Positions 35,101 to 43,976 of a DNA stretch of 64,000 bases are shown piece after piece. The stretch is from Haliscomenobacter sp. GTDB taxonomy: Bacteria > Bacteroidota > Bacteroidia > Chitinophagales > Saprospiraceae. The DNA lies in assembly GCF_016718685.1 (NCBI RefSeq), contig NZ_JADKCX010000004.1, forward strand, positions 57,288 through 121,287. Reading direction: 5' to 3'. The notes under the pieces are model-generated. The model searched no databases. It worked only from the letters and a program-made list of their open reading frames with translations, and had not been told where the DNA came from. Every line of letters starts with the position of its first letter. Position 1 is the stretch's first letter. The translations under genes and the position numbers were made by a program.

Positions 35101-35789
35101 TGGCGCACGGCATCCAGCACTTCTTCCAGGCTGATGTTGTAGGTGCGCAGCGCTTGCGGATCGACGTCAATTTGGTATTCTTTGACAAAACCACCAATAG
35201 AAGCCACCTCGGAAACACCTGGCGCAGAGGTCAGGCCATAACGCACGTAAAAATCCTGGATGCTACGCAGTTCGTGGGCGTCCCAGCCTCCGGTGGGTTT
35301 GCCTGCGGGGTCACGACCTTCGAGGGTGTACCAAAAAATTTGCCCCAATCCGGTGGCATCTGGCCCGAGGGTAGGTTGTACTGCTTGCGGCAACAAACTG
35401 GAAGGCAAGGAATTGAGTTTTTCCAAAATCCGCGAACGGCTCCAGTAAAAATCAATTTGATCCTCGAAGATGATGTAAATGCTGGAAAAACCAAACATGG
35501 AAGTGGAGCGGATGCTCTTCACCCCTGGCAATCCCAAAAGGGTAGTCGTCAGCGGATAAGTAATTTGATTTTCCACGTCCTGCGGCGAGCGCCCTGGCCA
35601 GTCGGTGTATACAATCTGCTGGTTTTCGCCAATGTCGGGTATGGCGTCTACGGCCACTGGATTACGCGGCAGCCCCGGAATGCCGAAGTCGAACGGTGCC
35701 GACACCAGCCCCCAGCCGGTGAAAATTAGCAGCACTACCCAGGCCATCAGCTTATTGTGCAGAAAAAAATAAATGATCTTGTTCAACAT
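32108..35789 (-). CDS. cusA: CusA/CzcA-family RND heavy-metal efflux pump, frame broken once
   Basis: Inner-membrane proton-driven pump. The protein begins MLNKIIYFFLHNKLMAWVVL (TM1) at 35789. It has the family features VDAIPDIGENQQIVYTDWPG, LPGVKSIRSTSMFGFSSIYI and GIAIAIGTMVDVGIVMSENI (TM4 acidic residue), plus LFGIVTDDGVLMATYLRERF in the second half. The frame breaks near 33456: a TATTTTCC run holds one T too many between LIEDRNGQYF and RQWRDHIQSP. Joined, it is about 1225 residues, slightly long for the family. Upstream it is continuous in frame with a DUF2911 gene. Metal type (Cu/Ag versus Zn/Co/Cd) is inferred from the Cus-like partners. Confidence 0.93.
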
Positions 35790-36692
35790 GGCTGCTGTGA
35801 GTTGCTTAGTTTTATCAGCCAGTTTTTGCAATTCGGCAATCCGCTTGTTCAAGTCGGTAATCGCGCTACTCATTTTTTCTTTTTCTGCTAAAGCCAAAGC
35901 CCGTTTCGCAGCAGCTAATGCTGCCGGATAGTCCTTTTTTAGGTCTGCATAAATTTTTTGCGCCAAATTCGGGATCACAAAAGTTTTGCCGTCCAACTTT
36001 TCGGCTGCTTCTACCCAATCTTTGGCCTGTAGCAAGTCGCGTTTGGTGGCGTGGTAATAACCTGCGGCCAGAAACAGCAGTTCGGAATTTTTCTCTTGCT
36101 TGTCAATCAGGCGTTTTTGAATTTCCGCCATGTTGTTGAAGTCGGCGATGGTTTGGAGTGGGATTTTAACTAGGGTGTTTTCCCACATCAAGTTCAGTGA
36201 AGCCTCCCCTTTGGCATTAAAATCGCCAATTTCAATGGTGAAGGTTTCGTAGAATCGCTCGGATTTTTCCGGTTTCACCTTGAAGCGGAGAATGTCCACT
36301 TGGGGGTCGTAGCCAAAGGCACCGTGCAGGGTAGCATCGCGGTTGAGGATGATGGTCCACTCCTCCTGAGCCGGGATGCTAAAAAGGGAATATTTACCAG
36401 CCGGGATTTTTTTGCCTCCGATGATTACCGTTTCGCGCAGGGCTAGTACCGTACAATCATTCGCGCCCGTACGCCAGAGGCTGTCGAATGGGATGAGCTG
36501 ACCGAAAATTTTCCGTCCCCGGGCTGAGGGCCGACCGTAAGTTACGGTGATGTCGCTTTCCCCAAAATTTTGGATCAGGGTAGCATCAGGGCTGGCAGTG
36601 GGCGCTTTTAAAGTGGCTTGTCCTGCTGCCTCTTGCAGGCAAAGGCTGAATACATTAAGGGCTAAAACACTGCCGAGCAATATTTTTTTCAT
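35790..36692 (-). CDS. DUF2911 exported protein, in frame with cusA
   Basis: The start MKKILLGSVLALNVFSLCLQ (position 36692; an alternative Met is at 36698) gives a signal peptide ending near EAAGQA. The DUF2911 core follows: ITVTYGRPSARGRKIFGQLI, WRTGANDCTVL, PAGKYSLFSIPAQEEWTII. A TPR-like helical tail runs to ELQKLADKTKQ. No stop codon separates it from MLNKIIYFF of CusA, so as given the two form one ~1525-residue polypeptide. Stops (TGA, TAA and TAA, all in one shifted frame) lie exactly at the junction, so a nearby indel may have created the fusion. The function of DUF2911 is unknown; its location links it to metal stress. Confidence 0.8.
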
Positions 36693-36797
36693 AACCATGA
36701 AATTGATGGGTGCTTGACTCAGCACCAAAGAATGAGCAATGGAAAAAGAGTAAATGGTTTTCAACAGACGTGATAAAAACGTCAGGAAGTCAATAGG

Positions 36798-37244
36798 CTA
36801 ACAAAGGAAAGATTGTATCAGCACAAGGATGTCACGCATAAGTGACGGTGGCTTGTATAGGTAAAAACGCAAGATTTTTTGATTCTGGAGGAGAATAGTT
36901 TTGGCGAATTCAAAGGCAAAATTCAAAATGGGCGGTAAAACTAAAGCATCAACCACAAGGCTGAACGCTGCCGCTTTTTGTAAGGTCGGCTGGGTATCGG
37001 TTTTGAAAAAAGAGGATTTGTCCGAACAACAGGGAATACGAGAAAGGCTATTCTGAACATTGGCTACTTCTGCCTTTGCACGACAAGAACCTTGAACCTG
37101 TACTCGTTTTTGACAGCAGCTTTTAGGCTGTACAAACAAAGCTACTTTTTTGCCCCGCATTTGGCACAGATGCTCAAACACCATTATCCCACTGGAGGAT
37201 AAAAGGATATTGAGTGCCAGAATGAGGTGCAAGATTTTCAGCAT
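36798..37244 (-). CDS. HYC_CC_PP family protein
   Basis: A small (148-residue) exported or membrane protein, starting MLKILHLILALNILLSSSG. It follows the family layout: an N-terminal hydrophobic segment, MVFEHLCQMRGKKVALF (the H-x-C part), CC pairs in KSCCQKR and RIPCCSDK, a second hydrophobic segment, and YKPPSLMRDI near the end. The family is largely confined to Bacteroidota and is repeatedly found with heavy-metal efflux genes. It is first in the minus-strand metal operon, 105 bp ahead of DUF2911. The Cys and His residues suggest metal sensing or binding, which is inference. Confidence 0.85.
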   Translation of the reverse strand: MLKILHLILALNILLSSSGIMVFEHLCQMRGKKVALFVQPKSCCQKRVQVQGSCRAKAEVANVQNSLSRIPCCSDKSSFFKTDTQPTLQKAAAFSLVVDALVLPPILNFAFEFAKTILLQNQKILRFYLYKPPSLMRDILVLIQSFLC

Positions 37245-37423
37245 CGGTTTGCGATTCAAGGGCAAAGATACAGTTGAAAACGAAGAGAAAGAAGATTTTG
37301 TTTTGTCCCAAACAAAGACTTCCGACGCTTTCCCGTCGTAAAAAAAACCACAAAACTTTCATTTTTTCCCAGCAGGCACCATCTATAAAACCTATTTTTT
37401 GCACCACCAAAATTTTACACCCA

Positions 37424-38521
37424 ATGAAGAAATACAATTTCAGTCCTGGGCCGGCTATCTTACCAGCATCGGTCATTGAAGAAGCCGCCCGTGGCGTACT
37501 CAATATCAACAACAGTGGACTATCTATTTTAGAGATTTCCCACCGTAGCAAAGACTTCATCGCCATTGCGGCACAAGCGGAGCAACTGGCGCGTGAGTTG
37601 CTAAACCTCAGCGACGATTACGCAGTGTTGTTCCTCTCTGGAGGGGCCAGCACCCAGTTCTTCATGGCACCCATGAACCTGCTGAACGAGGACGAAACCG
37701 CCGCGTACGTAAATACGGGCACCTGGGCTGACAAAGCCATCAAGGAAGCCAAACTCTTTGGTAAGGTGGAAGTGTTGGCTTCGTCTAAGGAGCAAAATTA
37801 CACCTTCATTCCCAAAGGCTGGACGGTGCCCAGCCATGCCAAATACCTGCACCTGACCAGCAACAACACCGTCTACGGTACCCAGTACCACTGGTGGCCA
37901 GATACCGAAGTGCCGATTGTATGCGATATGTCTTCGGATATCTTCAGCCGCCCGATTCCAGTGGAGAAATTTGGTTTGATCTATGCTGGAGCCCAAAAGA
38001 ACATGGGCCCCGCAGGAACTACACTGGTGATTGTGCGCAAAGACTTACTCGGTAAAGTAAACCGCGCCATTCCTTCAATGCTGCAATATGGCATTCATGA
38101 CGCCAACGATAGCATGTACAATACCCCACCGGTATTCCCTATTTACGTTTCGATGTTGACCATGCAGTGGGTGAAAGAACAAGGTGGACTTGCAGCAATG
38201 GGAGCACACAACCAGGCTAAAGGCGACTTGTTCTACAACGAACTGGATGCCAACCCACTCTTCCACGGTACGGTTACGGTTAAAGAAGACCGCTCTTTGA
38301 TGAACCCAACTTTCCTGGCCATCAATGAAGAAGTAGATAAGGCTTTTGATGCAGCAGCCAAAGCGGCGGGCATCGATGGTATTCGTGGACACCGTTCGGT
38401 TGGTGGTTTCCGTGCATCCATGTACAACGCGATGCCCCTGGAAGGGGTGCAGGTGTTGGTGGATGTGATGAAGAATATTGCCCAGAAAATGGCTAAATCA
38501 ATAAATGGCGATAAAGAATGA
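37424..38521 (+). CDS. serC: Phosphoserine aminotransferase
   Basis: PLP enzyme of serine and pyridoxal synthesis (3-phosphohydroxypyruvate to phosphoserine). The start MKKYNFSPGPAILPASVIEE is the conserved N-terminus; the frame is open upstream to 37274 but that part is non-family. The PLP lysine is in IYAGAQKNMGPAG (Lys192), and GHRSVGGFRASMYNAMPLEG is the C-terminal signature. The length of 365 residues is normal. No serA or serB is adjacent. An imperfect hairpin begins at the stop codon (AAAGAATGACGA with TCGTCATCATTCTTT). The frame is intact. Confidence 0.96.
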   Translation: MKKYNFSPGPAILPASVIEEAARGVLNINNSGLSILEISHRSKDFIAIAAQAEQLARELLNLSDDYAVLFLSGGASTQFFMAPMNLLNEDETAAYVNTGTWADKAIKEAKLFGKVEVLASSKEQNYTFIPKGWTVPSHAKYLHLTSNNTVYGTQYHWWPDTEVPIVCDMSSDIFSRPIPVEKFGLIYAGAQKNMGPAGTTLVIVRKDLLGKVNRAIPSMLQYGIHDANDSMYNTPPVFPIYVSMLTMQWVKEQGGLAAMGAHNQAKGDLFYNELDANPLFHGTVTVKEDRSLMNPTFLAINEEVDKAFDAAAKAAGIDGIRGHRSVGGFRASMYNAMPLEGVQVLVDVMKNIAQKMAKSINGDKE

Positions 38522-38596
38522 CGAGTTTCGAATTGTCGGTCATGGCGAAGCCGAAGTGCCGATAAATGTCGTCATCATTCTTTAATCTCAATATCT

Positions 38597-39331
38597 ATGA
38601 TGTTTCCTGCTTCAATCACCCTAGATGGCCACGCTATTCCGGTAAAAGTGATCCGCGAGCGCCGTACTTCTTTTCGGGCCGCTACCGGAAAAGCAGGATT
38701 TATTTTGCGTTTGCCCAAACGCCTGGCCAAAAGTGAGGAGCAGCGCGCCTGGACCTGGTTTGAAACCTGGGCCAAACAATTGCACCAGAACAAACCCGAT
38801 TTTTTTCAACGTTTTCGAAGTAAAAAGTACGAAGACGGCGACACCGTACAAGTAGGCACCCGCCGCTACAGCATTGGCATCAGCCTGGAAGATCGTGCTG
38901 CACACACCGCAAAACTCCATCCCAATCGCTACATTCAGCTGAACTTGGTGCGTTCGGCCAGCCCTGAAGAACACAACAAAGCCGCAGCCACCTTGCTCAG
39001 TCGGGTCGTGGCCAAAGATTTCCTGCCCGAATTTTCTCGCCGCGTAGAGGAACTCAACCGCCTGTATTTTTCCAAAACCATCAAAGGCATCAGTTTTAAA
39101 AACACGAGTTCGCGTTGGGGCAGTTGTTCCAACACGGGCAACCTCAATTTTTCTACCCGTCTGCTTTTTGCGCCTGCCGAAGTAGTGGATTACGTGATCA
39201 TCCACGAACTGGCACACCTCATCGAAATGAACCATTCCGAGCGCTTTTGGGCGCTGGTCGCCCAGGCCATGCCAGATTATAAGTTGAAGGAGAAGTGGTT
39301 GAAGGCGAATGGAGCGGGGTTGGGGTTTTAA
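38597..39331 (+). CDS. YgjP-like M48-type metallopeptidase domain protein
   Basis: 244 residues of the DUF45/YgjP family. The zinc motif HELAH lies in VIIHELAHLIEMNHSERFW (His203, Glu204, His207) with the conserved downstream N-H-S-x-x-F-W. SFKNTSSRWGSCSNTGNLNF is the second family signature. The N-terminal RERRTSFRAATGKAGFILRLP beta region is also typical. It has no signal peptide. In many genomes YgjP stands alone or near restriction genes; here it is between serC and a SPOR protein. The substrate is unknown. Confidence 0.9.
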   Translation: MMFPASITLDGHAIPVKVIRERRTSFRAATGKAGFILRLPKRLAKSEEQRAWTWFETWAKQLHQNKPDFFQRFRSKKYEDGDTVQVGTRRYSIGISLEDRAAHTAKLHPNRYIQLNLVRSASPEEHNKAAATLLSRVVAKDFLPEFSRRVEELNRLYFSKTIKGISFKNTSSRWGSCSNTGNLNFSTRLLFAPAEVVDYVIIHELAHLIEMNHSERFWALVAQAMPDYKLKEKWLKANGAGLGF

Positions 39332-39344
39332 GTTTTAAGTTCCA

Positions 39345-39394
39345 CGAAGGCACAAAGACACGAAGTAATCGTGCTTTGTGTCTTTGTGCTTTCG
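39345..39394. repeat. Intergenic inverted repeat (CACAAAGACACGAAG type)
   Basis: CGAAGGCACAAAGACAC (39345-39361) pairs with GTGTCTTTGTGCTTTCG (39378-39394) with one mismatch. It lies between the convergent YgjP-like and SPOR-like genes and may end both transcripts. A related repeat is at 52289-52329. Confidence 0.65.
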
Positions 39395-39406
39395 TAGCCA
39401 ATTATA

Positions 39407-41428
39407 TTACTCAAAACGCTGCAAATAAGGACTCACCAAAGTATGCTGCGTCGCCAAAGCCATGTAACGCGCCTTGGGCACTGGCATTCCTTGGGCGATG
39501 AAGTGGTCTTCCATTTGTACCTGAGTCTGGTAAAATACGACCCGGAAGGCACGCACCAGTTCCGCATGTAAGGGATCTTGAGCCGACCAAATGTTGAGTT
39601 TGTTCATCAGTTCGGTCGACCAGGCGTCCAGCTGGGTTTGTTCCGTGGCTGAAAGTTGAATTTTGCCCGCATACAGTTGATTGCGATGCTCATTGGCCTG
39701 CTTGAGTAAGGTCTCAGCAGGTTTGTCTGCACCAATGTCTTCAGCCAACAATTGCAGTACTTTAGTGGTTTTTTGGTCGGGTTCCACCTCGGTACAAGAC
39801 TGAGTAGGCAAGGGCAAACTGGACGAAGAATTGAACAAGCCCTGGGCTTCGGCGCTCTCCTGCGGATGTTTGTCATTCAACCAGCATGGCAGGGGATATT
39901 CATCACCCAACGCAGCATGGAGATAGTACAAATGCAGAATAAATTGCCGTAGATCGGTATATGCATAAACCGCCCGGCTGTCAAAACTGATTTGGTTGCT
40001 CACATTGCGCGTGGCAAATACGTCCCGAATGGCTCCATTCATGTAGTTGTTGGTTTCAAAACCCGGTCCACGGGTGCTGAAACTCTGATAAGCCATATAC
40101 GCTTTTGACAGCGGGTGATTGATGCTGGCCAAACTGGCTGTTGGATTCGCATCCTGATCCAAATGGTTCAACATTTTGCGCAAGCGAGTGCTTTCGGTCA
40201 TGTTTTGATTGCCGTTCAACTGGGCTAGTGCTCCATAACGCGTCATCAGGCGGTTGCGCTCCTGAAAAGCGCTATAGGCCTGCTCAGTAGCCGCGTTGGA
40301 ATAACCGTCCACCGCGTTGCGGTAAGCGCCTTCTTGTACCAGTGCCTGCTGCAACTCTTTTACTGAAGCGCGATAAATGGCAACAGGAGCAAGGTTTGGA
40401 TTGCTCTGATTGAGGGCGTTGTTCTGGTTGCTGTTGTTTGCTGGAGGTACATTTACTCCTTTCACCCCAGAGGTGTTGTTGTAATTGTAATTGGGCGCAG
40501 CAGTGCCGTAAGTAGAGTTGCTGTTGTTGGAAGAGGAGGCCTCATAACTTACCGGAACTTGATTGGGCGTTTTCGCTGTAGTGGTATTGGCTCCTGGCGT
40601 ATCCCATTTGAATTGCGCTTGCCCATTGCCACCCGGCGCAGGCCGGTTGTTGTTACTATTGTTGGCAGTATTGCTGTTGGGTGGGGGGATCGAAGAATTG
40701 CTGGCTGGTGGATTGGTGACACCAGGGACGATGGCAGCAGTATTGTTATTCGCTGGGTTCAACTGGTAATCAACGGGCAAAAATGTAGGCTGTGGCCGTA
40801 CAACCGTTTTGGCTACAACCGTGGTTTTTTTAGGGCCAATCTGAGCAGTAGCGCTGATCTCTTTGGGCTTATTGCCCGTTTCAAAGCCACCAACCTGGTG
40901 CAAAAAAGTGGGATGTGCGGTACGTACGAAGGCATCAGCAAAACCCATGGCTTGAATTTTGGGCAATTCTTTTCGTGCTGCTTCAATATTGGGATAAAAT
41001 CCTGTCAGCAATTTGGCTCCATTGTCATTGGGAATAACCAACAGTTCTCCGTTGAGTTGTTGATACCGCGCCCAATTCACTGGTACAGATGCATCAAAGC
41101 TGGCGATTTGAATGGAAGCGATGGATTGGTTGTCGCGTACGACGTATTGCTGGATTTTAGCTGCTGAAAATCCAGCTTTTTTCACTTGATCCAATATTTG
41201 GGCTGCTTCCAGCGCAGTATCGTATCCACCGATGTATACATCAAAAATCTGGTTGGGTTTTTCTTTGGCAAACAAAAAACCCAGTTTTTCTACCGTATTG
41301 TAGTTCTCTGGGCGGTTGCCGGTGAAGGTTCCGACCAGGATCGTGAAGTAGCTGTTGTTGCTTTGCGCCACAAGGGAAATGCAATTGAGCAACAAACTAA
41401 AAAAAATAAAGTATGGAATGTGTCGCAT
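39407..41428 (-). CDS. Exported SPOR-like / peptidoglycan-binding-like protein with Asn-rich linker
   Basis: 673 residues with a signal peptide (FIFFSLLLNCISLVAQ). Residues about 25-180 hold two SPOR-like repeats (YFTILVGTFTGNRPENYNTV; ALEAAQILDQVKKAGFSAAK; IEAARKELPKIQAMGFADAF). A low-complexity linker rich in Asn, Pro and Ser covers about 225-360. Next comes a PG_binding_1-like helical motif (VKELQQALVQEGAYRNAVDG, then ATEQAYSAFQERN). The C-terminal ~250 residues are a helical domain of unknown family with PLPCWLNDKHPQESAEAQG. Binding to denuded peptidoglycan strands is inferred from the SPOR similarity. It resembles the layout of the protein at 44587-46636 in having an N/P-rich linker and SPOR-like repeats. 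The frame is intact. Confidence 0.6.
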   Translation of the reverse strand: MRHIPYFIFFSLLLNCISLVAQSNNSYFTILVGTFTGNRPENYNTVEKLGFLFAKEKPNQIFDVYIGGYDTALEAAQILDQVKKAGFSAAKIQQYVVRDNQSIASIQIASFDASVPVNWARYQQLNGELLVIPNDNGAKLLTGFYPNIEAARKELPKIQAMGFADAFVRTAHPTFLHQVGGFETGNKPKEISATAQIGPKKTTVVAKTVVRPQPTFLPVDYQLNPANNNTAAIVPGVTNPPASNSSIPPPNSNTANNSNNNRPAPGGNGQAQFKWDTPGANTTTAKTPNQVPVSYEASSSNNSNSTYGTAAPNYNYNNTSGVKGVNVPPANNSNQNNALNQSNPNLAPVAIYRASVKELQQALVQEGAYRNAVDGYSNAATEQAYSAFQERNRLMTRYGALAQLNGNQNMTESTRLRKMLNHLDQDANPTASLASINHPLSKAYMAYQSFSTRGPGFETNNYMNGAIRDVFATRNVSNQISFDSRAVYAYTDLRQFILHLYYLHAALGDEYPLPCWLNDKHPQESAEAQGLFNSSSSLPLPTQSCTEVEPDQKTTKVLQLLAEDIGADKPAETLLKQANEHRNQLYAGKIQLSATEQTQLDAWSTELMNKLNIWSAQDPLHAELVRAFRVVFYQTQVQMEDHFIAQGMPVPKARYMALATQHTLVSPYLQRFE

Positions 41429-41642
41429 TGGATAATTGATTAGGTTCAGAATGAGCGCTTGTTTAAAGTATCACACAATACATTTGAACACGTGCTTAGA
41501 CGTAAATAGCATATTCTCGGTACAAAAATAGGCTTAATTGTCAGGCTTTGTTGTTCTCAATGTGTTAAAAATGTCATTTAGGCAGTTAAACTGTGATGGA
41601 ACTGAATTTGTTGTATAAAACGCAATCAAGAAATTGCACAGT

Positions 41643-42500
41643 ATGAGAACAGTTGCCAATATCATAAAGAGTGAACGCATTCAACTGGGTAGAACCACGG
41701 TGAAGCAGGCACTCCCCACCGTCCGGGTTGAGCAGGTCAGCCCATTTTTGTTGTTGCACCATTTTGGCCCATTTCAAGTTGAACCTGGAGAAGAGGCCTT
41801 CGATGTGGCGCCTCACCCCCACCGCGGTTTCGAACCTGTTACCTTTTTGTACAGCGGAGGTCTTCGTCACAAAGACAGCCGCAACAACGAAGGGATCCTC
41901 AAAAGTGGTGATGTACAATGGATGACCGCAGGCAGAGGCATCATCCACAGTGAAAGGGCTTCTGCTGAATTTCTGGAAAAAGGAGGTACTATTGAAGGCA
42001 TTCAATTGTGGATCAATTTGCCAAAAGCCAAAAAAATGGTGGAACCCGGGTATCAAGACATCAAAGTGGAACAAATTCCACAATGGACAGAAGACGAATC
42101 GCGGGTAAAGATGCGTTTGGTAGCTGGTGATTACAATGGACTGAAAGGCCCTGCACAGACCTTTACGCCAATGTTAGCCCTGCAAATAGAATTGAACCAG
42201 GAAGGAAAAACTTTTGTCGAAATTCCTGAAAATTTCAACGCAATGGCGTATATTTTGCGAGGAGAAGTGACCCTAAACGAAAATTTTTCGTATAAAAGTG
42301 AAACTTTACTCCATTTTCGTAACGATGGCGGCGGTTTTTCGTTAAAGTCAAATGAACCCAGCCATATTTTGGTCTTGGCTGGAGAACCCATCAATGAGCC
42401 TTTGGCACAATGGGGGCCATACGTTATGAACACCCAAACGGAAATCCTCGAAGCCATGAGGGATTACCAGATGGGGAAAATGGGGTTTTATATTGATTAA
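41643..42500 (+). CDS. Pirin family protein
   Basis: 285 residues of the bicupin pirin family. The start MRTVANIIKSERIQLGR uses an ATG; an in-frame TTG 9 bp upstream is also possible. The metal-binding cupin motif is in APHPHRGFEPVTFLYSG, with the second set in WMTAGRGIIHSER. The C-terminal cupin follows after about residue 170. Pirins bind Fe and some act as quercetinases or redox sensors; the role here is unknown. It is followed by a long inverted repeat. The frame is intact. Confidence 0.93.
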   Translation: MRTVANIIKSERIQLGRTTVKQALPTVRVEQVSPFLLLHHFGPFQVEPGEEAFDVAPHPHRGFEPVTFLYSGGLRHKDSRNNEGILKSGDVQWMTAGRGIIHSERASAEFLEKGGTIEGIQLWINLPKAKKMVEPGYQDIKVEQIPQWTEDESRVKMRLVAGDYNGLKGPAQTFTPMLALQIELNQEGKTFVEIPENFNAMAYILRGEVTLNENFSYKSETLLHFRNDGGGFSLKSNEPSHILVLAGEPINEPLAQWGPYVMNTQTEILEAMRDYQMGKMGFYID

Positions 42501-42598
42501 GGGTTCGTGGGTTCGAAAGTTCGGGGTTCGAAGGTTGATGGTCTGTTTAAACTGTACGATCAACCTTCGAACGCTCGAACCCTTGAACCCCCAAACCC
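42501..42598. repeat. Long intergenic inverted repeat (GTTCGAAGGTT type)
   Basis: The core arms GTTCGAAGGTTGAT (42526-42539) and ATCAACCTTCGAAC (42559-42572) are perfect. Imperfect pairing (GGGTTCG / CGAACCC words) extends to 42501 and 42598. It fills the gap between pirin and the next gene and would fold into a very long RNA hairpin. Confidence 0.7.
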
Positions 42599-42612
42599 AC
42601 AAGTCCTAATAC

Positions 42613-42909
42613 ATGAAACGAACTTACATGGTGGAGTTTGAGCTCCCAGAAAGCCTCACGGAAGAGTTTCTTGCGTTGATTCCCGAGCAGCGGAATATGG
42701 TCGATTACCTCATGTCCGAAGGTAAAATTCGTTCCTATTCTCTGGCTTTGGATCGCTCGGTTTTGTGGGTCATCGTAGAGGCGGATTCAGAATTTGAGGT
42801 GATGGAAACCATTGCTCAGTTTCCTCTGAGCGATTACATGCATCCTTACATCTCTGAATTGATGTTTCACAATACGGCTGATTTGGCGTTGCACTTTTCA
42901 ATGAATTGA
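42613..42909 (+). CDS. Muconolactone isomerase-like small protein (dimeric alpha-beta barrel)
   Basis: 98 residues. MKRTYMVEFELPESLTEEFL, then QRNMVDYLMSEGKIRSYSLA, WVIVEADSEFEVMETIAQFP and a final MHPYISELMF fit the muconolactone delta-isomerase / YciI-like ferredoxin fold. The catalytic role is doubtful because no aromatic degradation genes are nearby. It is probably co-transcribed with the nucleotidase 28 bp downstream. The frame is intact. Confidence 0.7.
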   Translation: MKRTYMVEFELPESLTEEFLALIPEQRNMVDYLMSEGKIRSYSLALDRSVLWVIVEADSEFEVMETIAQFPLSDYMHPYISELMFHNTADLALHFSMN

Positions 42910-42937
42910 AGATATTTGCACCAAAATCAGCCCAAAC

Positions 42938-43486
42938 ATGAAACGCATTGCTGTAGACATGGACGAGGTCGTGGCCGACGTTCTGCCTAAGTTTCTGACT
43001 TTATTTGAAACCATCAACGGCCACCGGCCCGTGGAGGAAGACTACCGTGGAAGAAAATTGTACCAATTGCCCGGAGGAGAAAATTTGCGCGAGGCCCTTT
43101 ACCACAAAGGTTTTTTTGCTGATTTACCCCTCATCCCCGGCGCACAAGAAGGCATCCAAACGCTTTTAGATCAGGGGAACGAGATTTTTTTTGTCACTGC
43201 TGCACAAGAATTTCGCAATAGTTTGGAAGACAAATACGATTGGCTGTTGCAATATTTTCCTAGCATTTCCTGGCGAAATTTTGTCTTTTGTGGCGACAAA
43301 AGCATCATTAGCGCCGATTACCTGATTGATGACCATGCCTTTAATTTGCGTACTTTTTCCGGGAAAGGACTCCTCTTTACCGCGCCACACAACCTCCACG
43401 AAACCGAATTTACGAGGGTAAACGACTGGCCGGAAGTACTGGCTTTTTTCGAACAGGAAAACCAAGCCAATGGCGCTAATCGATAA
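42938..43486 (+). CDS. 5'(3')-deoxyribonucleotidase, NT5C type
   Basis: A 182-residue HAD-superfamily phosphatase. MKRIAVDMDEVVADVLPKFL contains the DxDE motif I with the nucleophile Asp and the acid Asp/Glu. VTAAQEFRNSLEDKYDWL and YLIDDHAFNLRTF supply motifs II and IV. It dephosphorylates (deoxy)nucleoside monophosphates in the cytoplasm, judged by family. Its 3-prime end overlaps the start of the GtrA gene by 17 bp. The frame is intact. Confidence 0.9.
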   Translation: MKRIAVDMDEVVADVLPKFLTLFETINGHRPVEEDYRGRKLYQLPGGENLREALYHKGFFADLPLIPGAQEGIQTLLDQGNEIFFVTAAQEFRNSLEDKYDWLLQYFPSISWRNFVFCGDKSIISADYLIDDHAFNLRTFSGKGLLFTAPHNLHETEFTRVNDWPEVLAFFEQENQANGANR

Positions 43487-43885
43487 GATCAAAACCCTAC
43501 TCCAACTCAAACTCAAATACGCGGCATCTGCCGGAATTGCCACTGCCGTGGACTATGGCATTTTTTTTAGCCTCAAAAACTTGCTGCAGTATTCAGCTAC
43601 TACTATGCCCAACCTCCCGCTTATGCCGCCGGGGTGATCGTCAATTTTTTGCTCCAAAAACGCTTTGTATTTGAATTGAAACGTTCGGCTTGGTCTGCAT
43701 TTGGGCTAGCGTTGGTGGTGTCTATGGGCGGCCTACTACTCAGCACGGGCATCATTTATTTGTTGGATAATTACATTCCCTTTTTTCAGCAACAAACCCT
43801 GTTGGCCAAATTATTGACTTCGGGGATCGTCTTTTTTTACAATTTTTACTTAAAAAGGCTGGTTTTTGAAGGAAAATTCATCTGA
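43470..43885 (+). CDS. GtrA-family membrane protein, frame broken once
   Basis: The gene starts MALIDKIKTLLQLKLKYAAS at ATG 43470. GIATAVDYGIFFSLKNLLQ is readable before a one-base shift near 43588. In the new frame VFSYYYAQPPAYAAGVIVNF and LLQKRFVFELKRS follow, with more hydrophobic segments to IFFYNFYLKRLVFEGKF. Four membrane segments and the V-N-F-x-x-x-K-x-F-V-F motif are typical of GtrA proteins, which help flip or transfer polyprenyl-linked sugars. It is ~138 residues when joined. It overlaps the nucleotidase gene upstream. The break is probably a sequence error. Confidence 0.8.
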
Positions 43886-43927
43886 ATATCATTTTCCATG
43901 TGTAACCTTCTTGCGGGTTACGCGTTA

Positions 43928-43959
43928 TTGTTTTTAACAAAAACTTTGTTGTATCTTTA
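43928..43959 (+). promoter_or_regulatory. Bacteroidota-type promoter candidate upstream of purN
   Basis: TTG at 43928-43930 and TATCTTTA at 43952-43959 are separated by 21 bp, matching the -33/-7 (TTG ... TAnnTTTG) layout of Bacteroidota sigma factor, except for the last base. It ends 17 bp before the GTG start. Confidence 0.4.
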
Positions 43960-43976
43960 TGAAAATAAAATAGCAA

